64,000 bases of DNA from the NCBI GenBank assembly GCA_021323635.1, contig JAJPKQ010000041.1:120253-184252 (forward strand). The letters are read 5' to 3'. Shown piece after piece: positions 32,976 through 42,385 of the stretch. A program made the translations under genes and the position numbers. The DNA comes from a bacterium (GTDB lineage: Bacteria; Actinomycetota; Thermoleophilia; Solirubrobacterales; Solirubrobacteraceae). Each line of letters opens with the position of its first letter. Within the stretch, counting starts at the first letter, position 1. Below the pieces are notes generated by a model. That model worked only from the letters and a program-made list of their open reading frames with translations, was not told where the DNA came from and ran no database searches.

Positions 32976-33869
32976 CTAGCGCACGGTGATGAGTTCGCGG
33001 CCTTCGGCGCCGAGCAGCTTGATCGTGCCGTTGATGTAGACGACCGATTCGCCGTTCGTGCCGGGAATCACAAGATCGCCGCTCTTGGTGCCTTCGAATT
33101 CGATCGTCGAGGGCGAGAGGCCGTTCGCCAAGCCGTTGACAAGCTTGATTTCCATGCTCCCTTCAAAGGGGAACTGGAGGTTGATCGCCGGGTAGAGGAT
33201 CGCCAGGCGGATGCAGCCGGGCGGAGCGGGGGTTTCGCTGCAGGACTTCCCGCTTTCGGTCGGTATGCCGAGCCTGAGGTAGGGATAGCCGCCCTTGACG
33301 ACGACTTCCCCGTTCCAGGGCGTGGTGAGAGCGGGGCGATGCACGGTCCTGATGATCGTCTTTTCTTCGGTTTCGCCGCTCTTCTCGCATTCTTCAAGCT
33401 TCTTTGCGGGGTTGATGCAGACGATCCCGCTCTGCTGAGTCTCTTCAAGCGGCTGTTCGGCCGTCACCCACGCCTCGCCCGCCGCTTCGCCCAGATAGGT
33501 GAAGCGGCAGAGCTCGCTCATTTCGGTGTGTTCCCCGGTCGGCGTGTGGCCCATCGCCCACCACTCCAGCACCGAGAAGTGCGCGCGCACCGGCGAGCCT
33601 TCGTTCACCGCCGAGCCGAAGAGCACGTTGGTGCATTCGATTTCCAGTTCCTTCTCCTTGACCCCGGAGCCGGGCGTCGGTTCGAATTCGTTCGAGGAGG
33701 TGAAGGTGGTGTAGCCGAAGGCGAAGACCGGCGCGGCTGAGCCCGTTTCAAGCAGGCGGTTGTTGCGGACCCATTCGGGGTAGCCGGTCGCGATCGTCCC
33801 CCAGGCCGGAGCCGCAAATGCAAGCAGCGCCGCAAACGGCGCAATGAACGTAAGAAGCCTCCTGAGCAC
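32976..33869 (-). CDS. Secreted NGxANGLSPST-domain protein
   Basis: 297 residues from a GTG at 33869 preceded by GGGAGG. After a signal peptide (FIAPFAALLAFAAPAWG) the whole mature protein is one domain shared with 39269-40159 and with the end of the sedolisin: VRNNRLLETG near the start, ECTNVLFGSA, VCINPAKKLEEC, PPGCIRLAI, VNGLANGLSPSTIEFEG and the end LLGAEGRELITVR. Six conserved cysteines suggest disulphides and an extracellular location. I know of no named family with this signature; function unknown. Confidence 0.75.
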   Translation of the reverse strand: MLRRLLTFIAPFAALLAFAAPAWGTIATGYPEWVRNNRLLETGSAAPVFAFGYTTFTSSNEFEPTPGSGVKEKELEIECTNVLFGSAVNEGSPVRAHFSVLEWWAMGHTPTGEHTEMSELCRFTYLGEAAGEAWVTAEQPLEETQQSGIVCINPAKKLEECEKSGETEEKTIIRTVHRPALTTPWNGEVVVKGGYPYLRLGIPTESGKSCSETPAPPGCIRLAILYPAINLQFPFEGSMEIKLVNGLANGLSPSTIEFEGTKSGDLVIPGTNGESVVYINGTIKLLGAEGRELITVR

Positions 33870-33964
33870 GGCTGTTCCTCCCTGTTTCTGCTCCCGTTTA
33901 CGTGTCCTCCCGTGCCTTGCGCTGCGACCGCCGGCCGCGAAGCGGGCTCCGGGATCTCTGCTCC

Positions 33965-33993
33965 AGGATAGTCACTCTCGCCGCGTTTGTCAA
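33965..33993 (-). promoter_or_regulatory. Sigma-70-type promoter of the 32976-33869 gene
   Basis: Minus strand TTGACA (33993-33988), 17-bp spacer, TATCCT (33970-33965). Confidence 0.6.
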
Positions 33994-34012
33994 CCGCCGG
34001 CGCGCATCCCGG

Positions 34013-37000
34013 CTACTTCCTCCTCCGCGCCCCCCTTGCGTGCCTCCTTCGCGCGCCCCGTCGCCGCCCTGCCCTTGCCTTCTTGGCCTTGCGCTTGGCC
34101 TTGGGCTTGGCCTTGGCGGCCGTGCAGCCCTGGACTTCGATCTTGGTCGTGCGGTTGATCAGCACGCCGCTCTGGCTTTCAAGGGTGGTCGGCATCTGCA
34201 GCGTCCGTGGCACGTGGAGCGTCACGCGCAGGCGCCGGCGCACGATGCGCCCGTGGCGGCGGCGGTAGACGATGCGCCGCACGCTCTTGGTCGTCGTGCA
34301 CAGCGAGCCGTTGGCGGCGAGGATCGAGTGGGGGCCCTCGGGCAGCACCGTTTCAAAGGAGCTGATCGGGGTGTCGGGGATCGATTCGAACTTCGAGTAG
34401 GTGATCCCGTCCTTGATCTGGGTCTTGCCGTCGAGGGTGACCTTGACCCCTTCGCCTTCAAGCAGGAACTCGAGGTCGGGGAACTGCGCCCCGCCGTGGG
34501 AGACGAGGATCGCCGGGCCCGAGAGGGGCGACTTCAGCAGCGGCGTGATCGCGGTGGCGGTGCCGACGAAGGACTGCGGCGGGCAGGCGGCGGGGTCGGC
34601 GGCAAACTGCGCTTCGGTGCAGGCGTGCTGGAGCGTCGAGAGGCGCGAGGGCAGCGCCACGGGCAGCTGGACGTCGACGCGCCTGAGGTCTGCTTCGCCG
34701 GGGCGCTGGGCGACCTTGACGGTGAGCGCGGCGCCTTCAAGGCGTGAGGTCTTAGCCTGGGTGGTGGCCGAGAAGGAGGGGTCGAAGGCGAGCGCCGCGC
34801 AGTTTGCGGGGGTGTAGGGGGTGGCCAGGGAGGCCTTGGCGCCTTCGCCGGCCGGCAGCGTTTCGGTGCCGGTGAGCAGGCTCTGAATCTGAGCGGCGGC
34901 GCAGGAGGTGGCGTTGCGCATGAAGGAGGGGCGGTTGAGGCTGACTTCCAGGGCGCGCAGGCGCACCGGGGCGCCGGAGACGATCGTGGGCACGCTCGAG
35001 GTGGTGGTGACCTGGGCGGTTTCAGGGTTGATCGAGATCTGGGCGATGGTCAGGATCTTGCCGAAGTCATAGGGGCCGACGTGTTCTGCGTCGACGACGA
35101 TCGCAAGGCCGAAGGGCGAGCTCTGAGCGCCTTCGTGGATCGGGCCGGTCAGGTAGACGCTGCCGCCCAGGGTCAGCAGGCTCTTTGAGCCGAAGGGCGA
35201 TTCCGCGCCCAGGAGCGCCCCGGCGCCCGAGGCCGCGCGCACGCTCCCGACCTGGCTTTCGGGCGGACAGGCGAGGGCGCGCGCCTGCGCTTCGCTGCAG
35301 AGCACGGGGACCGCCGCGATCGCGCCCACCAGCCCCGGCGGCAGCGTGGTCTTGATCGCCTGCAGGTACTGGTCTTCGGCGGGGCGCCCGAAGGTCAGCG
35401 TGAAGGCGCTCTGGGCGCCGGCCTGGGGGTCTGAGAGCGCGCTCTGCTGGGTGGGGGCGAAGGGGACGGCGAAGGGGCAGCCGGCAAGGGCGAAGGGGGC
35501 CGAGGGCGAGGCCGCAGGGGGCCCTTCCGAGGAGCCGTAGGGGGTGATCAGGCTCTGCAGGGCGCTCTGGGCTTCGCAGCGCAGGGGGTTTGCGAGCGCG
35601 GCCTTGGCGCCTGCCTGCAGGCGCACGATCGCATCGGCGAAGGGCACCTGGGGGGATTCGACTGTGGTGGTCAGACGGCCGGTCTGGGGGTTGGCGGCGA
35701 TGTGGCCGATCTGGCGCACCGAGACGCCGTATTGGGGCGCTTCGGCGTCGAGGAAGATGCGGTACTCGTTGCCCGACTGCGGTTCGTCTGAGGTCGGCGC
35801 GGCGACGTAGATGGAGCCTTCCAGGGGGTAGGTGCGTTCGGCGGGCGAGGGGCACTGGGCGAGGCTCGTCTTGGCCTTTTCGGTGCAGCGGGGAGCGGGC
35901 AGGTCGGGGGTTTCGATCGCGAAGCTGCCGATCTTCGAGGAGGGCTTGCAGCGCGGCGGGGGCGGCGGCGATTCGACCTCTTCGCCGTGGCTTTCGATCA
36001 TCTTGGAGCTGCCCAGCACCACCGCGCGAGCGCCGGATTCTTCGATCCCCTCTTCTTCGTCGCTGCAGGCTTCAAGGCCGTTTGCCTCAGAGGGGTTGAC
36101 GCTCATGCCTTCGGGCATCGTCACCGAGACCACCTTGGCGTCGGCGCTGGCGCGCCCCTTGAGCCCCTGCGGGACGGAGACTTCGATCGTGGCCCCGTTG
36201 GGGGCGCCCGCGGACGCGCTTGAGCTCTGCAGGGCGACTGCGGGGGAGAAGGGCGCGGCGCCTGCCGAGCTGCAGCCTGAGAGCGGCGCAGCGCCCGCTG
36301 CATCGGCGCTTTCGCTGGCTGCGCGGTAGACCTGCGGGAGCGTGCCGGGAGGCACGCTTTCCTGGCCGGTCAAGGTGTGGTTTGCAGTGTAATTTGCTTC
36401 GTTGTAGCCGTAGGATTCAAGGCGCAGGTGGTAGGTGAGCGCCGAGGCGCACTGCGAGGGCTCGGTGATCAGCCCGTCTTCGCCGGCGTTGCCGAAGAAG
36501 ACCAGTCGCTGGAGGAAGACCGGCGTGGGCAGGTCGGGGGCTTCGGAGACGGTGGCATAGGCGTGGTAGTCGCCGCCCGAGAGCGCCTGGGCGGCCCCCC
36601 AGCCCGCTTCCGCTGCCGCTTCGCGGTGCCAGCTGAGGTGCCCGCGGATGAAGACTTCCTCGGGGGCCCCATGCACTTCCAATGCCACAAAGCCGAATTC
36701 CGCCGGCGCCGCTTCTTCGCCGGCCGCCGGCGGCCGCGGCTTGAGGTTGTAGATGCCGGCGACATCATCGTTCAGTTGTTCCCCTGCCGAAAGCCCCGAC
36801 CTCTTGGCTTCCCCCAGCGGCCCCTGCACCGCGACGTAGGCAAAGCCGATCAGCGACTGGGGACAGTGCGCGGTTGCTTCTTCGATCTTTTCCACCGCGC
36901 ACTGCGGCACCGCCTGGGGGTTGAAGATCAGCCCCGCCGGCAGGTCCTCGCGCACGCTCTTGAGCACCCCCGCCGGTTCACGGCGGCCGTGTTGCCCCCC

Positions 37001-39163
37001 CTTTGTCTGCAGTTCCCCCGCTGCCATTTCAAAGCCGCTGTCAAAGTAGGGCGCATACCCCGAGGCCTCCATGAAGAGCGCTTCCGGCGGGGAGAGGTAG
37101 CCGCAGAAGGGGTCTTCAAGCGAGCAGGTGAGCGCTTCAAAGCTCCCCGGGCCGCTCTGGGGCAGGCCAAAGCGCGGGTAGGTGAAGCGATCCGATGGCG
37201 TGGGCAGGCTCTCCCCTTCGGGGCCTACCAGGCGGATGTCGACGCTGCCCCCTTCGGGGTCCGGGGGCGCCGTTGCGATGATCGTGCCGCTCTGATTGCC
37301 TTCTTCGCCGTTGCCTTCGCTTGCCACATTTCCGCGGTGAAGCGCCACAACGTTCGCAAAGGGCGCGCGGCGCGAGCCAAAGTAGACTTCCTTGATCGGG
37401 CTGAACGCGGTGGCGAAGATCTTCACCTGCGTGCCCCCCCCATCGGGCCCTTCGGCGGGCGCGATCGCCTGGACTTCAGGCTGGGAGCGCGGGGTGAAGT
37501 CGCTCTGCAGCCAGGCGGGGCTGATCCCCAGCGCGCTTTCTGCGATCAGGGGGAGGGCATCGTTCTGGCTTCCGCCGGCGAAGGGCAGCGCCACGCGCAG
37601 GTGCCCGTGCGCGCCTTCTTCTGCTTCCCTTGGCTGCAGGCTCGCCTGCTTGCCGAAGAAGGTCACGCGCCTTACCCCGGCCAGGTTCTGCCCGGAGATC
37701 GTGAGCAGCTCCCCGCCCAGGTAGCTTCCTTCCCGCGGTGAGAGCGCTTCGATGATCGGCAGCCCGAAGACAAAGAGCGACGCTTCTTCTTCGGCGCTTG
37801 ACCCTTCGGGCCCTGCGAGGGTGAGGTGCGCTTCAAGGGCGCCTGAGAGCGCCGGCGCACGCACTTCAAGCCGCTGCGCCGAGAGCACCTTCAGCGCTTC
37901 GCCCGCGGCCCCCCCGAAGGAGGCGCCGGTGACCTCCGCGCTGCCCCCGCGCTCAAAGCCGTGCCCTTCGACCGTGATCGTCGTGCTCTGGCCAAGCGGG
38001 GCGCCGTGGCGGGAGAGCGCGGTGATCACCGGGCCGTAGTAGAGGGTGTCGGAGGGGCCGGGGACCGCGGCGGTCTGTGCTTCATGGCTCCCGCTGATGT
38101 AGTAGTAGAGCTGAACGGGGACTGCGCCCGGCGCGTGCGCCGGTGCCGTGACCTTGATTTCGCTCCGGCTCTGCGAGCTTGGCGTGAGCCTCTCCCCGCC
38201 GATCGACACCGCCGTGACGACCTTCCCCGCGCCGCTTTCAAAGCCGTGGCCGCGGATCGTGATCTGCTGGCCGCCTGAGCTTGGCAGTTCCGCGCCTTCG
38301 ATCGCTTCAATCGAGGGGCCGGCGAAGAGGCGCCCCGCCGCCGAGGGCGGGCTGGTGCCGCCGGCGCCGCGCACCACCACCGTGTCGACTTCGGGCTGGT
38401 TGGGATGACAGCGCTTTTCCGCGTGACTTACAACTTCAAAGCCACCGGCGCCAAGCACCGCATTGGGCAGCGTGCCTTCGAGGGTGCCGAGCGCGCTGCC
38501 CGCGTGTGGCGTGTAGGTGACGTTGCTGAGCGTGCGCTCGAAGTTAAAGCCGAATTCGCTGCCCTGCACGCAGCCTTCAAGCAGCACCACTTCATCGCTC
38601 GCTTCAAGGCCGATCCCTTCGACGGTGATCTTTTCGCCCGCCTGGGTGCCGGCGATTTCATCGCTCCCCCCCGGCCCCTTGACCGCCACGACCGTGGGGC
38701 CGTAGGTGAAGAGAGCGGGGGTGGCGGGTGTGGCCTTCTCTTCTTCTTCGAGGATCTGCGCTTCGCTGAGGCCCTTTTCTTCGCTCACCCCCGCGGGGGT
38801 GCGCACGCGCACCTGCACCGCGCCCGCGTTGTGCGCGGGCGCTTCGACTTCCACTTCGCCGTTTTCCAGATCGGCAAGGCGCGCTGCTTCGATCGGGGTG
38901 CCGTCTTCGAAGTGGCCGAAGTAGACGGCGCTTGCCTGCGCGAGGTTGCGCCCGCGGATCTTGATGCGCTCCCCGCCTGAGACCGCGCCGCGGTGGGCAG
39001 AGAGCGCTTCGATCACCGGCAGGCCCGCTTCGCTTGCCGTGGCGCCGCCCCCCAGGGCCAGAAGGGCGCAGAGGCAAGTTGAGGCAAGCAGCGCGCCCAA
39101 GGTGAAGCCATGCGCGCGCCGCAAAGCCTTGGACCGCGATCCCCTCTTGCTGTAGTGATCCAT
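34013..39163 (-). CDS. Giant secreted IPT/TIG protein with polybasic C-terminus
   Basis: 1716 residues. Signal peptide (TLGALLASTCLCALLALGGGATASEA), then about six IPT/TIG domains in the first 650 residues (PVIEALSAHRGAVSGGERIKIRG, PIIEALSPREGSYLGGELLTISG and so on), then a long region of about 1000 residues with repeated motifs such as TMPEGMSVNPSEANGLEAC, EGSIYVAAP, GRLTTTVESPQVPFADA and YLTGPIHEGAQSSPFGLAI. This second half is typical of a large Thermoleophilia-type exported family without a known role. The last 43 residues are over half Lys/Arg after a final Cys (VQGCTAAKAKPKAKRKAKK...). Likely bound to an anionic wall polymer or surface. Glu codons are mostly GAA. Confidence 0.82.
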   Translation of the reverse strand: MDHYSKRGSRSKALRRAHGFTLGALLASTCLCALLALGGGATASEAGLPVIEALSAHRGAVSGGERIKIRGRNLAQASAVYFGHFEDGTPIEAARLADLENGEVEVEAPAHNAGAVQVRVRTPAGVSEEKGLSEAQILEEEEKATPATPALFTYGPTVVAVKGPGGSDEIAGTQAGEKITVEGIGLEASDEVVLLEGCVQGSEFGFNFERTLSNVTYTPHAGSALGTLEGTLPNAVLGAGGFEVVSHAEKRCHPNQPEVDTVVVRGAGGTSPPSAAGRLFAGPSIEAIEGAELPSSGGQQITIRGHGFESGAGKVVTAVSIGGERLTPSSQSRSEIKVTAPAHAPGAVPVQLYYYISGSHEAQTAAVPGPSDTLYYGPVITALSRHGAPLGQSTTITVEGHGFERGGSAEVTGASFGGAAGEALKVLSAQRLEVRAPALSGALEAHLTLAGPEGSSAEEEASLFVFGLPIIEALSPREGSYLGGELLTISGQNLAGVRRVTFFGKQASLQPREAEEGAHGHLRVALPFAGGSQNDALPLIAESALGISPAWLQSDFTPRSQPEVQAIAPAEGPDGGGTQVKIFATAFSPIKEVYFGSRRAPFANVVALHRGNVASEGNGEEGNQSGTIIATAPPDPEGGSVDIRLVGPEGESLPTPSDRFTYPRFGLPQSGPGSFEALTCSLEDPFCGYLSPPEALFMEASGYAPYFDSGFEMAAGELQTKGGQHGRREPAGVLKSVREDLPAGLIFNPQAVPQCAVEKIEEATAHCPQSLIGFAYVAVQGPLGEAKRSGLSAGEQLNDDVAGIYNLKPRPPAAGEEAAPAEFGFVALEVHGAPEEVFIRGHLSWHREAAAEAGWGAAQALSGGDYHAYATVSEAPDLPTPVFLQRLVFFGNAGEDGLITEPSQCASALTYHLRLESYGYNEANYTANHTLTGQESVPPGTLPQVYRAASESADAAGAAPLSGCSSAGAAPFSPAVALQSSSASAGAPNGATIEVSVPQGLKGRASADAKVVSVTMPEGMSVNPSEANGLEACSDEEEGIEESGARAVVLGSSKMIESHGEEVESPPPPPRCKPSSKIGSFAIETPDLPAPRCTEKAKTSLAQCPSPAERTYPLEGSIYVAAPTSDEPQSGNEYRIFLDAEAPQYGVSVRQIGHIAANPQTGRLTTTVESPQVPFADAIVRLQAGAKAALANPLRCEAQSALQSLITPYGSSEGPPAASPSAPFALAGCPFAVPFAPTQQSALSDPQAGAQSAFTLTFGRPAEDQYLQAIKTTLPPGLVGAIAAVPVLCSEAQARALACPPESQVGSVRAASGAGALLGAESPFGSKSLLTLGGSVYLTGPIHEGAQSSPFGLAIVVDAEHVGPYDFGKILTIAQISINPETAQVTTTSSVPTIVSGAPVRLRALEVSLNRPSFMRNATSCAAAQIQSLLTGTETLPAGEGAKASLATPYTPANCAALAFDPSFSATTQAKTSRLEGAALTVKVAQRPGEADLRRVDVQLPVALPSRLSTLQHACTEAQFAADPAACPPQSFVGTATAITPLLKSPLSGPAILVSHGGAQFPDLEFLLEGEGVKVTLDGKTQIKDGITYSKFESIPDTPISSFETVLPEGPHSILAANGSLCTTTKSVRRIVYRRRHGRIVRRRLRVTLHVPRTLQMPTTLESQSGVLINRTTKIEVQGCTAAKAKPKAKRKAKKARAGRRRGARRRHARGARRRK

Positions 39164-39209
39164 CTCTGACCCGAGCGAGACCCTATCACACTTCGCGGGA
39201 GGGTGTCAC

Positions 39210-39257
39210 CTGCAGGCGCCGGGGCCGCCGCGGCGGCCCCGGCCCTCCTGCCTGCAG
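39210..39257 (-). terminator. Strong nested hairpin terminator of the 39269 gene
   Basis: An inner perfect 13-base stem (39218-39230 with 39231-39243) is enclosed by CTGCAGGC/GCCTGCAG arms (39210-39217 and 39250-39257). It also insulates the downstream giant gene. Confidence 0.7.
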
Positions 39258-39268
39258 GGAGCCTCTTG

Positions 39269-40159
39269 CTAGTGGACCGTGATCAGTTCCTGGCCTTCAA
39301 AGCCGAGGATCTTGACGGATCCGTAGGTGTAGCCCTTCACTTCGCGGTTCTTCTTGTAGTAGAGCGCCGGTTCTTCGGACCTTGCCCCTTCGAATTCCCA
39401 CGTCGAGGGCGAGAGGCCGTTGGCAAGCCCGTTGACGGCCTTGGGGTTGTTGTGCCCTTCAAAGGGCAGGTCGAGACCCAGCTGCGGCACGATGATCTGC
39501 ACGCGAATGCACCCCGGTGGAACGTGTTCGCTGGTGCTGAGATGCGCCGCTTCGCAGCTCTTGCCTTCTTCGCTGGGGATGCCGATCTTCACGTGGTAGT
39601 TGCCGGTCCCTTCTTCGACCAGTTCGGCGTTCCAGGGCAGCGTCAGGTTTTCACGGCTGACCTTGGTGATGACCTTTCTTTCTTCGGTTGCGTGTTCCTT
39701 GGCGCGGCATTCGGCAAGCGTTTCTGAGGGGTTGATGCAGATCAGCGCTTCCTGCAGGCTCTCGACCAGTTCCGGTTCGGCGGTCGCCCACGCCAGCACG
39801 TTTTCCTTCGTTTCGCCCTTTTCAACGTATCGGCACTTGGCGCTCAGTTCGGGGTGTTCGGTGGTCGGGTCATGGCCGCTTGCCCACCAGACCAGGATCT
39901 GCCCCTTGGGGTTGGTGCCGGAGGTCGGGTTTTCCGAGTAGCCGAAGCCGACGTTGACGCATTCGATCGTCGTCAACAGCGGTGCCGTCGATTCAAGCTC
40001 GATCTGCCCGTAGCCGACGTTGGGGACCTGAGCCCCGGCTTCAACCAGCCTGTTGTTCTTGTAGATCTTCAGCGCCGCCTGCGAGGTGGCCGGCAGCGCA
40101 AAGAGCGCCGCCATCGCCACCAGCGTGGCCACGCCTGCTCGATGCTTGTGCGCGATCAT
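39269..40159 (-). CDS. Secreted NGxANGLSPST-domain protein
   Basis: 296 residues; ATG at 40159, with AAGGAGATATAG about 12 bases upstream. After a signal peptide (VATLVAMAALFALPATSQA) the mature domain begins KIYKNNRLVEAG and matches the 32976 protein throughout: TIECVNVGFGYS, VWWASGHDPTTEH, ICINPSETLAEC, ERKVITKVSRENLTLPW, GIPSEEGKSC, PPGCIRVQI, VNGLANGLSPSTWEFEG, and ILGFEGQELITVH at the end. The gene has its own promoter and terminator. Unknown function; extracellular. Confidence 0.78.
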   Translation of the reverse strand: MIAHKHRAGVATLVAMAALFALPATSQAALKIYKNNRLVEAGAQVPNVGYGQIELESTAPLLTTIECVNVGFGYSENPTSGTNPKGQILVWWASGHDPTTEHPELSAKCRYVEKGETKENVLAWATAEPELVESLQEALICINPSETLAECRAKEHATEERKVITKVSRENLTLPWNAELVEEGTGNYHVKIGIPSEEGKSCEAAHLSTSEHVPPGCIRVQIIVPQLGLDLPFEGHNNPKAVNGLANGLSPSTWEFEGARSEEPALYYKKNREVKGYTYGSVKILGFEGQELITVH

Positions 40160-40285
40160 TGCGATCTATATCTCCTTCCCTTGTACGTTGTCTGTTTGTG
40201 GGTCCGGTACAGCCCAGCCGCCGACAGGAGCACTGGCTGTGATCGTGCACAGCCGCGCAAGCCTCCGCCAGCCATTTACGCAGCC

Positions 40286-40314
40286 ATTATACATTTGCTC
40301 GCAGCCGTTGTCAA
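40286..40314 (-). promoter_or_regulatory. Consensus sigma-70 promoter of the 39269-40159 gene
   Basis: Minus strand TTGACA (40314-40309), 17-bp spacer, perfect TATAAT (40291-40286). Leader of about 120 bases. Confidence 0.75.
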
Positions 40315-40331
40315 ACGGGTAGCCATCAGGG

Positions 40332-41372
40332 TCACTTGCCCGTGATCGCGTAGGTCCCCTGCGCGCGCACGTAGCTCTGAGGCGCGAGTGCCGGTTCGTC
40401 TTCCTTTGCTTCAAAGGACAGGAGCGCACCGTCGGCCGTGACACCGGGGCCGCCGGTGCCCGAGCCTTCCGTGGGGTTGGAGATCCCGTGCAAGGCGACC
40501 GCGGCCCCTGTTTCGGTTGTTATTTCTTCATGCCCGGCGTAGACGCAGAGGTAGCCGGGCTTCGCCTTCGGTTCTTCAAGGATCGCAGGATCGGGCACTT
40601 CCGTAGATTCAATACAGCCGACTTCGTGGGCTGTGCCGGCCTCGATTTCCGCGACCTTCGCCGCTTTCACGTAGACCTCTTTGAAGGCCGCCGCTTCTGT
40701 GATTGGCGTCACAAAGGAGATCGCTGCCACGGCGTAACTCGGAGGCTGCAAGATACGTGCCGGGCTGTAGACGGCCCACAGGCCCCGCTCCGTTTCCCCG
40801 CTGGCTAAAGTCGCCGGCAGCACCGCGCCGGTCGCGCCCGTTGCCGCCTTGCCGGTCGGCCCGGTCGGGCCGGTCGGGCCGGTCGGGCCGAGCGCGCCTT
40901 CGCCCGTCGGCCCCGTCGCCCCGGTGGCACCGGCGGGCCCGGTGAGACCCGCCGCGCCGCTCGGGCCCCGCGCCCCCGCTGAACCTGCGGGGCCGGTGGC
41001 CCCGGTTACGCCGGCGGGACCCCGCGCGCCGGTCGCTCCGGTGGCGCCGGTGGGGCCGGTCTGACCGACGCCGCCCTGCGGACCCTGCGCGCCGCCTTCG
41101 CCCGCCGGCCCCTGAGGCCCGGTGGCACCTGCTGCGCCGCTCGGGCCAGTTGCCCCCCGCACGCCGAGCGGGCCGGCTAGACCCCACGAGAGCGCGCGAT
41201 AGCCGCGCGGGCAGCGGCCCACGCGCACCCTGAGCACACCGGTGTGCCGATTGGTGCAGGCGTGGACGACGCCGGCAGCGCCGGCCGGGAGCGCAGGCAG
41301 TGAGACAGCGGCAGCCACCGCAGCCACGGCGACGGCCGCAAGAGACCCCCCAAAGGTGCGTGCTGCGCGCAT
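40332..41372 (-). CDS. Collagen-like secreted protein with C-terminal cap domain
   Basis: 346 residues from the ATG at 41372, which overlaps the preceding stop as TGATG (an alternative ATG lies at 41390). Signal peptide, then a small conserved head ([29 protein letters not shown]), about 40 Gly-X-Y triplets ([13 protein letters not shown]...) and a cap of about 150 residues (ERGLWAVYS ... AAISFVTPI ... GYLCVYAG ... AITGK). It is the third gene of a coupled three-gene collagen-like operon. Likely a trimeric surface fibre; binding target unknown. Confidence 0.82.
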   Translation of the reverse strand: MRAARTFGGSLAAVAVAAVAAAVSLPALPAGAAGVVHACTNRHTGVLRVRVGRCPRGYRALSWGLAGPLGVRGATGPSGAAGATGPQGPAGEGGAQGPQGGVGQTGPTGATGATGARGPAGVTGATGPAGSAGARGPSGAAGLTGPAGATGATGPTGEGALGPTGPTGPTGPTGKAATGATGAVLPATLASGETERGLWAVYSPARILQPPSYAVAAISFVTPITEAAAFKEVYVKAAKVAEIEAGTAHEVGCIESTEVPDPAILEEPKAKPGYLCVYAGHEEITTETGAAVALHGISNPTEGSGTGGPGVTADGALLSFEAKEDEPALAPQSYVRAQGTYAITGK

Positions 41373-42385
41373 CAGCCGCTCACCGCCCATGTGCCGGCGT
41401 AGTCGGGTCGTCCTTCGTTCTTGGTGCTTTCAAATTTGACCAGCGCTCCCTGCGCTGATGAGCCGCCAGCTCCAGCCGGCGTCTCGATCGCCTTCAGCTT
41501 CATGTCCAACGGCGATTCCACCCCGACGTACACGCACAGATACCCCGCCGCGGCCTTGGGCGCCTTTGCCGTGCCGCCTTCACAGGCGACCGGGCCGCTC
41601 TGGCCACGAGGAACGTAGACGACGTGTTCGGAGTCCAGCGGCGCGCTGAGCGGCACCGAAAAGCTGATCACAGCGACCGCGTTGCCACCGGCGCTCACTT
41701 CAGAGGCTGAGAATGCCTGCCAGACCCCCGTCTCCGTCTCGCCGGGTGCAAGCGTCGCCTCGCCGCCCCCGCTTGGGAAGAGCGTGCCGGTCGCCCCTGT
41801 GGCCCCGTGTTCGCCGGTGACGCCGGTCGGACCGGTCGGCCCCGTGGGCCCGGTCAGTCCGGTCGCGCCGACGCCCGCCGGCCCGGTTTCGCCGGTGGCA
41901 CCAGTCGGCCCGCTCGGACCGGTGGCGCCGGCGCCGCCAGTTGCCCCGGTCGCACCGGCCACGGCGCTGGCTGGGCCGTGTGCGCCTGGCGGGCCGGCCG
42001 CGCCAGTCGCCCCTGTAACGCCGGCAGCGCCTTCGGCGCCGCGCGCACCCGTTTCTCCGGTGACACCAACCGGCCCCTGTGCGCCGGGTCCGCCCGGCGC
42101 ACCCGCTGGTCCCTGAGCGCCCTGTGCCCCGGTGGCGCCGGTGGCGCCGCGTGGCCCGACCGTCGCCGCGCGCAGCCAGGAGATCGCCCCCTCACCGCGC
42201 CCGCAGCGCCCGTGCGCGATGCGCAGCACGCCACTGCGGTGGTTGAAGCAGGCGTGAATGACCCCGGTGCGCGCCCTGCCACGCAGGCCACTGCGCGCCT
42301 GAGCGAGCGTGCCTGTCCCGAGCAGGCCTGCGCCAAGCGTCAGAACAGCGGCCGTGCCGGCAACGATCCGCCTCGCCACCATCAT
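41372..42385 (-). CDS. Collagen-like secreted protein with C-terminal cap domain
   Basis: 337 residues, ATG overlapping the upstream stop by four bases. Signal peptide, the head [29 protein letters not shown], about 38 Gly-X-Y triplets, and the cap ([13 protein letters not shown] ... [12 protein letters not shown] ... [24 protein letters not shown] ... GTWAVSG). The Cys-containing head (HACxxxxTGxLR...C) is common to many bacterial collagen-like proteins. Middle gene of the coupled operon, so two or three different chains may be made in fixed ratio. Confidence 0.82.
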   Translation of the reverse strand: MMVARRIVAGTAAVLTLGAGLLGTGTLAQARSGLRGRARTGVIHACFNHRSGVLRIAHGRCGRGEGAISWLRAATVGPRGATGATGAQGAQGPAGAPGGPGAQGPVGVTGETGARGAEGAAGVTGATGAAGPPGAHGPASAVAGATGATGGAGATGPSGPTGATGETGPAGVGATGLTGPTGPTGPTGVTGEHGATGATGTLFPSGGGEATLAPGETETGVWQAFSASEVSAGGNAVAVISFSVPLSAPLDSEHVVYVPRGQSGPVACEGGTAKAPKAAAGYLCVYVGVESPLDMKLKAIETPAGAGGSSAQGALVKFESTKNEGRPDYAGTWAVSG

